Source of the DNA: Phycisphaerales bacterium
GTDB lineage: Bacteria; Planctomycetota; Phycisphaerae; Phycisphaerales; UBA1924
DNA: 64,000 nt
Reading direction: 5' to 3'
Assembly: GCA_029260515.1 (NCBI GenBank)
Contig: JAJDDC010000096.1
Coordinates: 62,001 to 126,000 of the forward strand
The notes under the pieces were generated by a model. The model was not told where the DNA came from. It was given only the letters and a program-made list of their open reading frames with translations, and made no database searches. A program made the translations under genes and the position numbers. Of the stretch, positions 26,376 to 35,815 are shown piece after piece. Every line of letters starts with the position of its first letter. Position 1 is the first letter of the stretch.

Positions 26376-29222
26376 ATGCATCGCCCCAGCCTTCACCGCG
26401 CCCCGGCCATCGCCATCCTCGCCCTGGCCGCCTCCGGCGCCGCCGCCCAGCCCCTCGAGCCGGACCCCGCCCTGCGCACGGGCGAGCTGGACAACGGCAT
26501 GGGCTACATCATCCTCCAGCACGCCAACCCTCCAGGGCGGGCCAACCTGATGCTCCACTTCTCGACGGGCTCGCTGAACGAGACCGAGCAGACCCGCGGT
26601 ATCGCCCACTTCATGGAGCACATGGCCTTCAACGGCGGGAGCAACATCCCGCCGGGCGAGATCATCCCGTACTTCGAGTCCCTGGCCATGACCTTTGGTC
26701 AGCACCTCAACGCCTTCACCAGCTTCGACCAGACGGCATACACCCTCTCGCTGCCCGATACGCAGGTCGCGACTCTTGAGAAGGGCTTCCTCTTCTTCGA
26801 GGATGTGCTCTTCGGCGCGCTCCTGCTCGAGGAGGAGATCGACAACGAGCGCGGCGTGATCCTCGAGGAGCTCCGGACCGGCAAGGGCCCCCAGCAGCGG
26901 ATTATGGACCAGGTCTTCGAGCAGCTCGCGCCCGGCTCGACGTTCGGTCGCCGCCTGCCCATCGGCACCGAGGAGACGATCAACTCCGTCAGCCGCGACG
27001 ACTTTGTTGACTATTACTCGCGGTGGTACGTCCCCTCGAACGCGACGCTTATCGTTGTCGCCGACATGGACCCCGCGACCGTCGAGGGCGTGATCCGCGA
27101 CACGTTCGATGTCGGTGATCGTGCGCCCCACCCCGAGGACCTGGCCGTGGGCATCACGCCCTACACCGGGATGCGGGCGATCGTCGCGACCGACCCCGAG
27201 CTGACGCAGGCCGAGGTCGGGCTGATCGGGATCGAGGCGCCCCGGGCTCCCGTGACGACCGAAGCGCGTTTTCGCGAGGAGCTGGTGGACGGGCTCGCCT
27301 CGCAGGCCCTCAACAGGCGTCTGCAGGCGAAGATCAACGACGATGCTGTCGCGTTCAAGTCTGGCGCCGCGATGGTGATTGACCTGTTCAACGAGATGCG
27401 TCTGTCGCAGTTCAGCGGCTCGGGTTCGCCGGCGGACTGGCGCCAGATTCTGCGCGACATCGCGACAGAGCTGCGTCGTGCCCGCCTGCACGGCTTCACC
27501 GAACGCGAGCTCGACGACGTCCGCAAGCAGGTCATCGCGGGCGCCGAGCGTGCCGCAGAGGTCCGCCAGACGCTGCACGCCCAGTCTCGGGTCGGCATGC
27601 TCAACGGCGCGGTCGCGGCCGGGGCGACGCCCATGTCGGCCGAAGCCTCGCTCGAGCTCACCCGCAAGTACGTCAACGACATCTCGACGCAAGAAGTGAA
27701 CGAGGCGTTCCTGGAGCTGTTCGACGATCAGCGTGTGACGGTGCTGGTCGAGCTTCCCAGCTCCGCCGACATCCCGACACAAAGCGAGCTTCTGGCCCTG
27801 GCCCGCGAGGCGCTGGCCGTCACGCCCGAGGCCGAGGCGGACACCGACCGCCCGACCGAGCTGCTCGCCGAGCTGCCCGCGCCGGGCGAGGTCGTTGCGA
27901 GCACGACGCACGAGGGGACGGGTGTGACCTCGGCGTGGCTGTCCAACAACATCCGCGTCCACCACCGGGCGATGGATATCCAGAAAGATCAGGTTGCGAT
28001 CACGATCACGCTCGCCGGGAGCGAGATCAACGAGAACGCGGGCAACCGGGGTGTCTCCGAGGCCGCGGCCCTCGCGTGGAACCGACCGGCCTCCGAGGGC
28101 TTGTCGGCCAACAACATCCGCGACCTGATGACCGGGCTCAAGGTCCGCGTGGGCGGCGGCGCGGGCGCCGACGCGCTCTCGCTCTCGGTCTCCGGGTCGC
28201 CCGCGGATCTCGAGCAGGGCATGCAGCTCGCCTACCTGCTCCTGACCTCGCCCGTCATCGAGAAAAGCTCGTTCGACCAGTGGCGCCAGCAGCGCGTGCT
28301 GCAGATCCAGCAGAGCATGATGGTCCCGCAGGGCCAGTTCATGGACGCGATGGCCGAGGCGTTGCTGCCCGAGGCCGAGGTCCGCGTCCGCCCGTTGACC
28401 GTCGCGCAGGTCGAGGATGTCACGCTCGAGGAGGCTCAGTCGTGGCTCGACGACCACGTCCGCTCGGCGCCGATCGAGGTTTCCTTCGTCGGCGACCTCG
28501 CCCTCGAGCCCGCGATGGAGCTGGTGACCCGCTACATCGGTTCGCTCGCGCCCCGCGAGCGGATCACGGGCTCGACCCTGGACTCGCGCCGCGGCGTCGG
28601 GCGCCCGGAGGGCCCGCGCGAGGTCATCCGCGAGGTCGAGACCCAGACACCGTTCGCGATCGCGATGGCCGGCAGTTTCGGCACGAGCATGGACAACGCC
28701 CGAGACCGCCGGGCGCTGAACATCGCGGCCCAGATCTTGAGCACCCGCCTCATCGAGCGTGTCCGCGAGGAGGACACGCAGGTCTACTCGATCCAGGCGG
28801 TCTCGCAGCCGGGCGCCGAGTTCCCCGAACTGGGTGTGTTCGTCGCGTTCTCCCAGACGGGTCCGGAGAACGGGCCACGCCTGGCCTCGACGATCCACGA
28901 AATGTTCGCGGCGTTTGCACAGAGCGGGCCCAGCGCCGAGGAGGTCGAGACCGCGCGTTCGCAGATCCTCAACACCTACGACGAGCAGGTCAAGCAGCCC
29001 CGCTTCTGGACGAGCGAGCTGTCCACGCTCGACTACCGCGAGATGGACCTCGACGAGCTGCTCGGGGCGCCGGCCCAATACGAATCGTTCAGCGAGGGCG
29101 ACATCCACGAGACCTTCCGCAAGTACTACTCGGACGAATCGCGGATTACTGTAATCGTCGCGCCGAAGCCACAAGCTGAGGCCGCGCCAGACGAGGGCGG
29201 AACGGACGCCGACGAGGGCTGA
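26376..29222 (+). CDS. Secreted M16 (pitrilysin-family) zinc peptidase
   Basis: A 948-residue protein with a signal peptide (1-24, ending AAA-QPL) and two M16 halves. The inverted zinc motif HFMEH is at 78-82, and the downstream Glu ligand lies in the EEEIDNERGVILEEL region. Length and layout resemble PqqL-like and other pitrilysin-type peptidases that act as a clamshell, with an active N-terminal and an inactive C-terminal half. GGGAGGAA sits at good spacing before the ATG. The substrate is unknown, probably small proteins or peptides in the periplasm. Its location before a peptide transporter fits peptide uptake, but they need not be co-transcribed. Confidence 0.9.
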   Translation: MHRPSLHRAPAIAILALAASGAAAQPLEPDPALRTGELDNGMGYIILQHANPPGRANLMLHFSTGSLNETEQTRGIAHFMEHMAFNGGSNIPPGEIIPYFESLAMTFGQHLNAFTSFDQTAYTLSLPDTQVATLEKGFLFFEDVLFGALLLEEEIDNERGVILEELRTGKGPQQRIMDQVFEQLAPGSTFGRRLPIGTEETINSVSRDDFVDYYSRWYVPSNATLIVVADMDPATVEGVIRDTFDVGDRAPHPEDLAVGITPYTGMRAIVATDPELTQAEVGLIGIEAPRAPVTTEARFREELVDGLASQALNRRLQAKINDDAVAFKSGAAMVIDLFNEMRLSQFSGSGSPADWRQILRDIATELRRARLHGFTERELDDVRKQVIAGAERAAEVRQTLHAQSRVGMLNGAVAAGATPMSAEASLELTRKYVNDISTQEVNEAFLELFDDQRVTVLVELPSSADIPTQSELLALAREALAVTPEAEADTDRPTELLAELPAPGEVVASTTHEGTGVTSAWLSNNIRVHHRAMDIQKDQVAITITLAGSEINENAGNRGVSEAAALAWNRPASEGLSANNIRDLMTGLKVRVGGGAGADALSLSVSGSPADLEQGMQLAYLLLTSPVIEKSSFDQWRQQRVLQIQQSMMVPQGQFMDAMAEALLPEAEVRVRPLTVAQVEDVTLEEAQSWLDDHVRSAPIEVSFVGDLALEPAMELVTRYIGSLAPRERITGSTLDSRRGVGRPEGPREVIREVETQTPFAIAMAGSFGTSMDNARDRRALNIAAQILSTRLIERVREEDTQVYSIQAVSQPGAEFPELGVFVAFSQTGPENGPRLASTIHEMFAAFAQSGPSAEEVETARSQILNTYDEQVKQPRFWTSELSTLDYREMDLDELLGAPAQYESFSEGDIHETFRKYYSDESRITVIVAPKPQAEAAPDEGGTDADEG

Positions 29223-29246
29223 GCCGGGCACGGTGCGGCGCGGCAC

Positions 29247-29292
29247 GGGGCCCTTCTCACGGGCCCCACGCCGTGCGGGCGTGCACGCCCGC
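29247..29292 (+). other. Hairpin and 18-bp palindrome between peptidase and ABC genes
   Basis: GGGGCCC (29247-29253) and GGGCCCC (29261-29267) form a 7-bp stem with a 7-base loop. A perfect 18-base palindrome GCGGGCGTGCACGCCCGC follows at 29275-29292. No T-run follows either, so this may be a weak terminator or an mRNA-stabilising element between the M16 gene and the transporter genes. Confidence 0.35.
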
Positions 29293-29309
29293 CGCTATCT
29301 TCTCTATTG

Positions 29310-30737
29310 ATGCCCCGGCGCCAAGAGCCCGACCCCGTCCCCGCGATCATGGCGCCGCCCATTCGCCGGGACAATCCGTTCACCCGCTCGGCGGCGGGGA
29401 TGATCGGCACGCTCTTTCTCGTCGTCATGGTCGCAGCCTGCCTGGGGTCGCTCCCGTGGACCGTCGGCGGGACGGGCGGCGTCCCGTTGTACAACGCCGG
29501 CGCCCCCGTTGATGGGCGCCTACCGCCCGCGTGGGCGTCGATCGACCGGGACGATGTCGATCGCCTCATGCAGAGCGTCCGGGCCGAGGCGGCGCGCGAC
29601 CCGCGGACGCGCGCGAGCCTTGAGCTGATCGCGGCCGAGGCGGGTATCGGCGTGGACGACGCCCTCGGGCTGCGCGAGGGCCCGGTCTTCGAGCAACTCA
29701 AGCGCCTCTGGCCGAGACCATTACTGGGCACGGACCATCTCGGGCGGAGCCTGCTCGTCCGCGTGCTCACGGGCGGCGGGATCTCGCTGGGTATCGGGAT
29801 CGCCGCGGCGCTGCTGAGTGTGTGCATCGGCACGCTCTACGGCGCCCTGGCGGGGTACGCGGGCGGCAAGACCGACGCGCTGATGATGCGCATCGTGGAT
29901 GTGCTCTACGGCCTGCCGTACATCCTGCTCGTCGTGCTCCTGGCAGTCGCGGGTGACGCGCTCATCACCGAATACGACACGCGTGCGCACAAGCGCGGGG
30001 GGTATGTTGACCGCCAGATCCGCGTGGAGATGGATGCACGCGATGATGCGGGTGCGTACAGGGACGTCGATCAGTTCGAGGCCGAGCACCCGGAGGTGCG
30101 TGACAACATCGAGTCGCGGATCTTCGCCGTCTACGAGCGTGTCCGCACCGAGCGCGAGGCAAGACGCCGGGCGAGGCTGGAGGACATGCCCGAGCCGGTC
30201 GCCGAGTACCTGGCAGAGCTGGGACCGCGCCCGCCCGAGTTCGAACGACTGCGGGCGTACACGCCCCGCGACCTCTCGGCCCGGACACGCGCGGGATTCG
30301 ACATCGTGGTACTTTTCGTCGCGATCGGGGGCGTGAGCTGGCTGACGATGGCCCGCGTTGTGCGGGGCCAGGTGCTGAGCCTCAAGAACCAGCCGTTTAT
30401 CGAGTCGGCTCGCGCGATCGGCGCCCCCACGCGGCGAATCTTCGCCCGGCACCTGCTGCCCAACCTCGTCGGCCCGATCATCGTGTACGCGACGCTCGCG
30501 GTACCCCAGGCGATCCTGCAGGAGAGCTTCCTGAGCTTCCTGGGCATCGGCGTCAAGCCCCCCCTGCCCAGCTGGGGCAATCTCGCGGCCGAGGGACTGA
30601 GCGAACTCAACCAGTACAAGAGCCACTGGTGGCTGCTGTTTTTCCCGTGCCTCCTGCTCGGGCTGACGCTGCTGGCGCTCAACTTCGTGGGCGAGGGTCT
30701 CCGCGAGGCCCTGGACCCCAAGCGGGCGAGGCGGTGA
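29310..30737 (+). CDS. OppC/DppC-type ABC permease with large insertions
   Basis: The 475-residue protein is an inner-membrane permease of the peptide/nickel ABC family. The OppC features are present: [17 protein letters not shown] (140-156), transmembrane segments around 160-215, and the EAA loop [19 protein letters not shown] that docks the ATPase. It is about 175 residues longer than usual. One excess segment is the first exported loop (52-138). The second is a charged insertion of about 110 residues (217-327) just before the helix that leads into the EAA loop. By OppC topology that insertion should be extracytoplasmic. The ATPase gene follows after 7 bases. No OppB partner, OppF or binding protein is in the window. 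Confidence 0.85.
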   Translation: MPRRQEPDPVPAIMAPPIRRDNPFTRSAAGMIGTLFLVVMVAACLGSLPWTVGGTGGVPLYNAGAPVDGRLPPAWASIDRDDVDRLMQSVRAEAARDPRTRASLELIAAEAGIGVDDALGLREGPVFEQLKRLWPRPLLGTDHLGRSLLVRVLTGGGISLGIGIAAALLSVCIGTLYGALAGYAGGKTDALMMRIVDVLYGLPYILLVVLLAVAGDALITEYDTRAHKRGGYVDRQIRVEMDARDDAGAYRDVDQFEAEHPEVRDNIESRIFAVYERVRTEREARRRARLEDMPEPVAEYLAELGPRPPEFERLRAYTPRDLSARTRAGFDIVVLFVAIGGVSWLTMARVVRGQVLSLKNQPFIESARAIGAPTRRIFARHLLPNLVGPIIVYATLAVPQAILQESFLSFLGIGVKPPLPSWGNLAAEGLSELNQYKSHWWLLFFPCLLLGLTLLALNFVGEGLREALDPKRARR

Positions 30738-30744
30738 GACCTCG

Positions 30745-31875
30745 ATGAGCACGCTCGCCCGGACCAGCGCGACCGAGCGGTCGCCCGGCGCTACGGCGCC
30801 TGTGCTTGAGATCCGCGACCTGGCGGTGTCGTTCGACAACGGGCGCGGACCGAGATTACGGGCAGTGGACGGCGCGTCGATGACGCTCTTCCCGAGGCAG
30901 ACGCTCGCCGTCGTGGGCGAGTCGGGCTGCGGCAAATCCGTCACCGCGATGAGCATCCTCCGGCTTATCCCTTCGCCGCCCGCGTCATACGACCGGGGCG
31001 AGATCATGTTCAACGACTCTCGGTCCACCACCGACCTGCTCCACGCCGACGGCGCCCGGATGCGGCGCGTCCGCGGCGGGGAGATCGCGATGATCTTTCA
31101 GGAGCCCATGACCTCGCTCAACCCGGTCTTCAGCATCGGCGAGCAGATCACCGAGGCGATCCGCCTGCACCAGGACGTCAACGCCCGGGGCGCGCGGGAC
31201 GCGGCGGTCCGCGCATTGCAGGACGTGGGCATCCCCGACGCGCGCACGCGGCTCCGCGCCTACCCCCACGAGTTCTCGGGCGGGATGCGCCAGCGGGTCA
31301 TGATCGCGATGGCGTTGGCCTGCGAGCCGCGGGTGCTCCTGGCCGACGAGCCGACGACCGCGCTGGACGTGACCATCCAGAAGCAGATCCTGGAACTGCT
31401 CGCGGGTCTCAAGGAGTCCCGCGGGATGAGCATGCTGCTCATCACGCACGACCTGGGCGTGGTCGCCGAGCAGGCGGACGTCGTGTGCGTGATGTACGCC
31501 GGGCGCGTCGTCGAGTACGCGCGTGCGGGCGAGCTGATGGCCAACCCGCGCCACCCGTACACGCGCGGGCTTCTCGCGTGCGTGCCCAAGCTTCACGATC
31601 GTGCCGCCCGCCTGTCCACCGTCAGCGAGATCGTCAACGACGAGGCCCAGTTCGAGGGCCTGGTGCACGAGGGCGAGACCGTCCGCCCCTGGTGGCCCTG
31701 GCACGACCGCCCCTCTGGCGTCGCGACCGATTCGTGCGTGCCCGACTCGACGCTTGTCGAGGTCGCCGACGCCCACTGGGTCGGCGTGTGGCGGTCCGAG
31801 TCGCTCGCCGCCACCGGGAGTGCTACGCCGACCATCCCGCCCACACCCGTCGCCCCGGGGGCAGACCCCGCCTAG
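30745..31875 (+). CDS. OppD/DppD-type ABC ATPase
   Basis: A 376-residue ATPase of the peptide/nickel family. Walker A GESGCGKS is at 58-65, the signature FSGGMRQRV and Walker [12 protein letters not shown] follow, and the [12 protein letters not shown] motif typical of the OppD C-terminal region is present. The tail beyond that is Trp- and Pro-rich and longer than in typical OppD. It energises the permease encoded 7 bases upstream. The usual OppF partner is not next to it, so the transporter may use an ATPase encoded elsewhere or a homodimer. Confidence 0.9.
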   Translation: MSTLARTSATERSPGATAPVLEIRDLAVSFDNGRGPRLRAVDGASMTLFPRQTLAVVGESGCGKSVTAMSILRLIPSPPASYDRGEIMFNDSRSTTDLLHADGARMRRVRGGEIAMIFQEPMTSLNPVFSIGEQITEAIRLHQDVNARGARDAAVRALQDVGIPDARTRLRAYPHEFSGGMRQRVMIAMALACEPRVLLADEPTTALDVTIQKQILELLAGLKESRGMSMLLITHDLGVVAEQADVVCVMYAGRVVEYARAGELMANPRHPYTRGLLACVPKLHDRAARLSTVSEIVNDEAQFEGLVHEGETVRPWWPWHDRPSGVATDSCVPDSTLVEVADAHWVGVWRSESLAATGSATPTIPPTPVAPGADPA

Positions 31876-31885
31876 GACTTTGTGT

Positions 31886-32989
31886 ATGCACGCCCTCCTG
31901 CTGGCAGACTCGATCTTCGCCGTGCGTGAGCGTTCGCTGCTCTCGCGTCTCGAGGTCGGGCTGATGGACGAGGGGGTGCGGGTGACGCTGGCGGCGCCGA
32001 CCGACGTTTCCTCGCGCCCCGGGCACGACATGCTCGGATCGCACGTGCCGTACCGGGCGGGGTCTCTCTCGTTCACGCGGCGTATGCGGGCATCTCGCCT
32101 GGCACGCGACCTTTCACCCGGCGACAAGACGGGCGCCCCGGTCGATCTCGTCCACGTCTTCGGCGGGGCCGCGTGGGGGATCGGCGTCGAGTTGAGCCGC
32201 ATGTGGGACGTCCCCCTGGTGCTCGAGCTCTGGCGCCTGGGGATGGTCGAGCGGGCGCGGACGATCGCCGGCTCGATGCGCGAGCCGCCTGTGCTCATCG
32301 CACCCGACCCCGCGATCGAGCGGGCGGCGTTGCGTGATGCACGCGGCGCGGTCGTGCGCCTCGTCCCATGGGGGGCCCAGCCGCGCCCCGAGTCACACGA
32401 GATCCTGAACGAGTCGCGGGCTCCAGCGGTCGTGCTCATCGGGTTCGGGCGCGACGAGGCCGCCTCGACCCGCGCGTTCGAGGGCATCGCCCAGGTCATG
32501 GAGACGCACAAGGACGTGCTGCTCTTCCTCGACGCCGACGCGGCGACGCGCCTCAACATCTGGAAACGGGCCGCGCGGCTCGGCATCCGCAACCGCGTCT
32601 CACTCATCGGGCGCCTCGAGGATCGGCGCGACCTGGTGCTCCGCGCCGATGTGATCGTCCACCCCGACGCCAGGGGCGAGCAGCGCTCGCTGTTGCTCGA
32701 CGCGATGGCATCGTCGATGGTCGTCGTCGCCTCGGAGGACCGGGCCGTCGGCGTGCTGATCGACGGGCAGACCGCCCGTCTGGCGCCGCAGGGCGCGAAC
32801 GCCGGGGCCTGGGCCGAGGCCCTTGCCGCGGTCCTCGACGACCGCGATTCGGCCCGTGCCCTGGGAGTCTCGGCTCGCGCCTATGCCCGGTCCAAGCACC
32901 GGGTCAGCGCCCACGTCTCGGGTGTGGTGGACGTCTACGAGTGGGCGACCGGGCGCCAGAGCCTCGCGTTCAAGGGCGCCGGGGCCTGA
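31886..32989 (+). CDS. GT4-like glycosyltransferase
   Basis: A 367-residue protein with two Rossmann-like halves, as in GT-B glycosyltransferases. The N-terminal half has the HVFGGAAW segment. The C-terminal half has RVSLIGRLEDRRDLVLRADV and an ending like group 1 enzymes (LLLDAMASSMVVVASEDRAVG), where the sugar-nucleotide Glu of the usual EPFG-type motif is not evident. It may therefore use an unusual donor or be weakly active. It starts 10 bases after the ABC ATPase stop without a clear ribosome binding site, so translation is probably coupled. The acceptor is unknown. Confidence 0.65.
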   Translation: MHALLLADSIFAVRERSLLSRLEVGLMDEGVRVTLAAPTDVSSRPGHDMLGSHVPYRAGSLSFTRRMRASRLARDLSPGDKTGAPVDLVHVFGGAAWGIGVELSRMWDVPLVLELWRLGMVERARTIAGSMREPPVLIAPDPAIERAALRDARGAVVRLVPWGAQPRPESHEILNESRAPAVVLIGFGRDEAASTRAFEGIAQVMETHKDVLLFLDADAATRLNIWKRAARLGIRNRVSLIGRLEDRRDLVLRADVIVHPDARGEQRSLLLDAMASSMVVVASEDRAVGVLIDGQTARLAPQGANAGAWAEALAAVLDDRDSARALGVSARAYARSKHRVSAHVSGVVDVYEWATGRQSLAFKGAGA

Positions 32990-33183
32990 TCGAGTCCGAA
33001 AAAAGGCCCCAAAATACGACAGGGGCATCAGACGTCCGGAACAAGCTTGCTGTCTGTAAGCCCTGGTGAATACTGGTGTTGTGCGCGGATCGGCCACCTG
33101 TGCGGGTGGCGCAGATCCTGGCGCGTAGGCGGCCCGCGGTCGTGCGCGGGCGGCGACAACCGAACAGACGAGGAGACACAGAC

Positions 33184-33960
33184 ATGTTGACCACCATCGG
33201 CGTTCTCGCCGCGACCGTGATCATGGCCGAGCCCCAGGCGAGCTTTCCGGGCGCGGGCGCGCCCGTGACCGAGGTTCGCCCCGCGGCCCAGATCGTCGAC
33301 GTCCGCAGACGGTTCACCGACCAGGAGTTCGGCTCCCGGGGGTACATGATCCTCGACGGCGGACTCAGCGACGCGAGTGTTCTCCGCCGCGAGCGTCTCG
33401 GAGGCGAGGACGCCCCAGCCGTGATCTACGTCCGCGTGTTCGACGGCGTCTTCGCCATCGATCCCTTCGAGCCTCTCGAGCAGTTTGTTCCGCGCCCGGT
33501 CCACAGCTTTGCGCACGTGCCCGGCGCCGACAGCCCGCACACGCTCGCGGTCCAACGCCAGATTTTCGGCGAGTTCAGCCTCCAGACCGACAACACCCTG
33601 TTCAACTGGGACCGCGTCGAGGCGACCAGCGAGCTCTTCCGGCGCCTCGAGTCGGCACGCCTCGAGTGGCTCCGCGCGAGCGGGTACCTCGGTGTGCGGA
33701 CCTTCACCAACGGCGAGACCGACGAGCGTGTGACCAAGAAGCTGCCCGAGCCCCGCGCCATCTTCCGCAAGCCCGCCGACGTGCCCCGCACGCTGCCCCG
33801 CGAGGAGGTCCGCCGCGAGACTGCGCCCGATGCCGCCCAGGCCGGCCGGGCTCTCGCGAGCTCGGGCGAGCCGATCCGGATCTCCAAGCCCGGGTTCGAC
33901 TTCTCGGTGGCGCGGGTCTCCAAGCCGAGCACCGGCGAGGACCGCGTCGCGAGCCGCTGA
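33184..33960 (+). CDS. Exported protein of unknown function
   Basis: A 258-residue product with a short N-terminal hydrophobic stretch (MLTTIGVLAATVIMA) that should act as a signal peptide. I recognise no family. The body is rich in charged residues with two regions that look folded: about 25-150, with RVFDGVFAIDPFEPLEQF, and a later Pro/Arg-rich region. AGGAG lies before the ATG. It is separated from the glycosyltransferase by 194 bases and precedes xseA by 31 bases, so it may be the first gene of the xse operon, but no functional link is evident. Confidence 0.6.
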   Translation: MLTTIGVLAATVIMAEPQASFPGAGAPVTEVRPAAQIVDVRRRFTDQEFGSRGYMILDGGLSDASVLRRERLGGEDAPAVIYVRVFDGVFAIDPFEPLEQFVPRPVHSFAHVPGADSPHTLAVQRQIFGEFSLQTDNTLFNWDRVEATSELFRRLESARLEWLRASGYLGVRTFTNGETDERVTKKLPEPRAIFRKPADVPRTLPREEVRRETAPDAAQAGRALASSGEPIRISKPGFDFSVARVSKPSTGEDRVASR

Positions 33961-33991
33961 GCCCGCACGCGAGGGCAGATACACTCGGACC

Positions 33992-35527
33992 GTGAGCGGG
34001 AGACTCCCCTTCGATCCGTCCAAGATGTCCGCCGGCGCGGGGCGCAAGACCCCGCCCGGCGGCGACAAGCGCGAACGCTCGGCGGCCGACAAGCCGCTGA
34101 GCGTTTCTGCGTTGGCCTCGCTCATCGACGGGGCCCTCCGCGATGGGCTGCCCGCGAGGGTCCGTGTGGTTGGGGAGATCACGAACCTCCGCGAGCGGAC
34201 GCACTTCTACTTCGACCTGGCCGACCAGGGGGCGGTGGTCAACGCGGTCTTCTTCGCGTCCGCGGCCCGTAAGTCCAGGGCAGTGCTGAGCATCGGCGCC
34301 GAGGTCGTTGCGACCGGGCGTGTGGATTTCTACGCGCCCAGCGGGCGTGTAAGCCTGATCGTCGAGCGTGTCGAGCCCGTGGGTATCGGCGCGGGCGAGA
34401 AGGCGATGCGAGCGCTGCTCGCCGAGCTCAGGGCGCTGGGCTGGTTCGACCCCGAGCACAAGCGCACGCTGCCAAGTTTCCCGAGACGGATCGCGGTGGT
34501 GACCAGCCGCACCGGGGCGGCGCTGCAGGACGTGATCGATACGGTCCGGCGCCGCTGCCCGGCTGTCGGGTTGCTCGTGGTCGATGCGCGCGTCCAGGGC
34601 GAGGCCGCTGTCGGCGAGGTCACCGGCGCGATCCGGGCATTGAGCGCCGCCCACGAGCGTCTGGGCGTGGAGGCGATCATCGTGACCCGTGGCGGGGGCT
34701 CGGCCGACGACCTGGCCGCGTTCAACGACCGAGATATCGCGAAGGCAATCCACGAATGCCCGATCCCGGTCGTCGCGGCGATCGGGCACGAGACGGACCA
34801 GACCATCGCCGAGCTTGTCGCGGACGAGCGCTGCGCGACGCCCACCCAGGCCGCGATGCGACTGACGCCCGACCGGGCCGCGCTCGGTGAGCAGGTCGAG
34901 ACGGTCAGGAGGCGGATGGCCCGGACGCTCAAGGACCGGGCGAGCTTCGAGCGCCGGCGGCTGGCATCGCTCTCGCGCCGACCTGTGATCCTGGACCCAG
35001 CCGAGATCGTCTCACAGCGCCGCGGCGCCCTCGAGTGGATCGGCGGGCGTTTGACGCACACGACGCGCGATCGCCTCGGGCGCGCTGTCCGGAGTCTGGA
35101 ACGCCTCGGTGCGCGCCTCGAACGCGGGCGACCGAGCGTCGTGCACGCTCGGCGGTCAGAGCGGCTGCGAGCGCTTCACGCCCGCCTCGAACGCGCTGTC
35201 CGCGTGTCCAAGGACCGTGAGGTTGAACACACGGACGCCCTGGAGCGCGAGCTGCACGCGGTCGGACCGATGGCGGTGCTTGCCCGGGGGTTCTCGGCGA
35301 CGCTCGACGAGCGCGGGCGCCTCGTCCGATCCGTCGATGACGTCACGCCGGGCCAGCCGCTGCTCACACGCCTGGCCGACGGCTCGGTGCGGTCGGTGGT
35401 CGAGGGCTCGGGGCACGAGAACCGGGCGCCCGCGCCGCCGCCCCCGCCGCGTCGCCGGACCCGCTCGCGCCCGCGGCGCGACGACCAGGGTCGAGACCAG
35501 ATGGACCTGTTCGCCGGGGGCGGGTAA
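33992..35527 (+). CDS. xseA: Exodeoxyribonuclease VII large subunit
   Basis: The 511 residues match XseA, the large subunit of the nuclease that degrades single-stranded DNA in both directions. An OB-fold N-terminal domain has VRVVGEITNLR. The conserved catalytic region follows with VVTSRTGAALQDV, VTRGGGSADDLAAFND and AAIGHETDQTIAELVADERCATPT. A long Arg-rich coiled-coil segment and a Pro/Arg-rich tail complete it. The GTG start at 33992 gives the family's usual N-terminus after a short leader. The small subunit gene follows after 9 bases. Confidence 0.95.
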   Translation: MSGRLPFDPSKMSAGAGRKTPPGGDKRERSAADKPLSVSALASLIDGALRDGLPARVRVVGEITNLRERTHFYFDLADQGAVVNAVFFASAARKSRAVLSIGAEVVATGRVDFYAPSGRVSLIVERVEPVGIGAGEKAMRALLAELRALGWFDPEHKRTLPSFPRRIAVVTSRTGAALQDVIDTVRRRCPAVGLLVVDARVQGEAAVGEVTGAIRALSAAHERLGVEAIIVTRGGGSADDLAAFNDRDIAKAIHECPIPVVAAIGHETDQTIAELVADERCATPTQAAMRLTPDRAALGEQVETVRRRMARTLKDRASFERRRLASLSRRPVILDPAEIVSQRRGALEWIGGRLTHTTRDRLGRAVRSLERLGARLERGRPSVVHARRSERLRALHARLERAVRVSKDREVEHTDALERELHAVGPMAVLARGFSATLDERGRLVRSVDDVTPGQPLLTRLADGSVRSVVEGSGHENRAPAPPPPPRRRTRSRPRRDDQGRDQMDLFAGGG

Positions 35528-35536
35528 CGTGGCGCC

Positions 35537-35815
35537 ATGCCCGCCAAACGATCCAAGCCCGACCCACAGCCCGACGAGCGGCTCAGCTACGAGCAGGCGG
35601 TCGAACGCCTCGAGGGCCTCGTCGAGCGGATCGAGTCGGGCGAGATCGGGCTCGAGGAGTCGATCGCGGCGTACGAACAGGGCGCCAAGCTCATCGCCCG
35701 CTGCCGATCGATCCTGGACCAGGCCGAGGCCCGGATCGAAGAGCTGAGCGCCGAGCAGATCGCGGGCGGTGAAGTGGGGGGGGCGGCGGGCGATCGGGCC
35801 GATGAAGGGCCCTGA
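35537..35815 (+). CDS. xseB: Exodeoxyribonuclease VII small subunit
   Basis: A 92-residue helical protein with the XseB motif LSYEQAVERLEGLVERIESG followed by LEESIAAYEQGAKLI. It coats the long coiled coil of XseA in the exonuclease VII complex. Its length fits the family (about 70-90), with an extra Gly/Asp tail. The stop overlaps the start of the prepilin peptidase gene by one base (TGATG), which ties a DNA-repair pair to a pilus gene in one transcript. Confidence 0.95.
   Translation: MPAKRSKPDPQPDERLSYEQAVERLEGLVERIESGEIGLEESIAAYEQGAKLIARCRSILDQAEARIEELSAEQIAGGEVGGAAGDRADEGP

Noticed and set aside
32981-33031. Hairpins with GGGGCC/GGCCCC and an A-run after the glycosyltransferase
   Set aside because: Stems are short with long loops, and the only U-run is on the minus strand where no gene ends.
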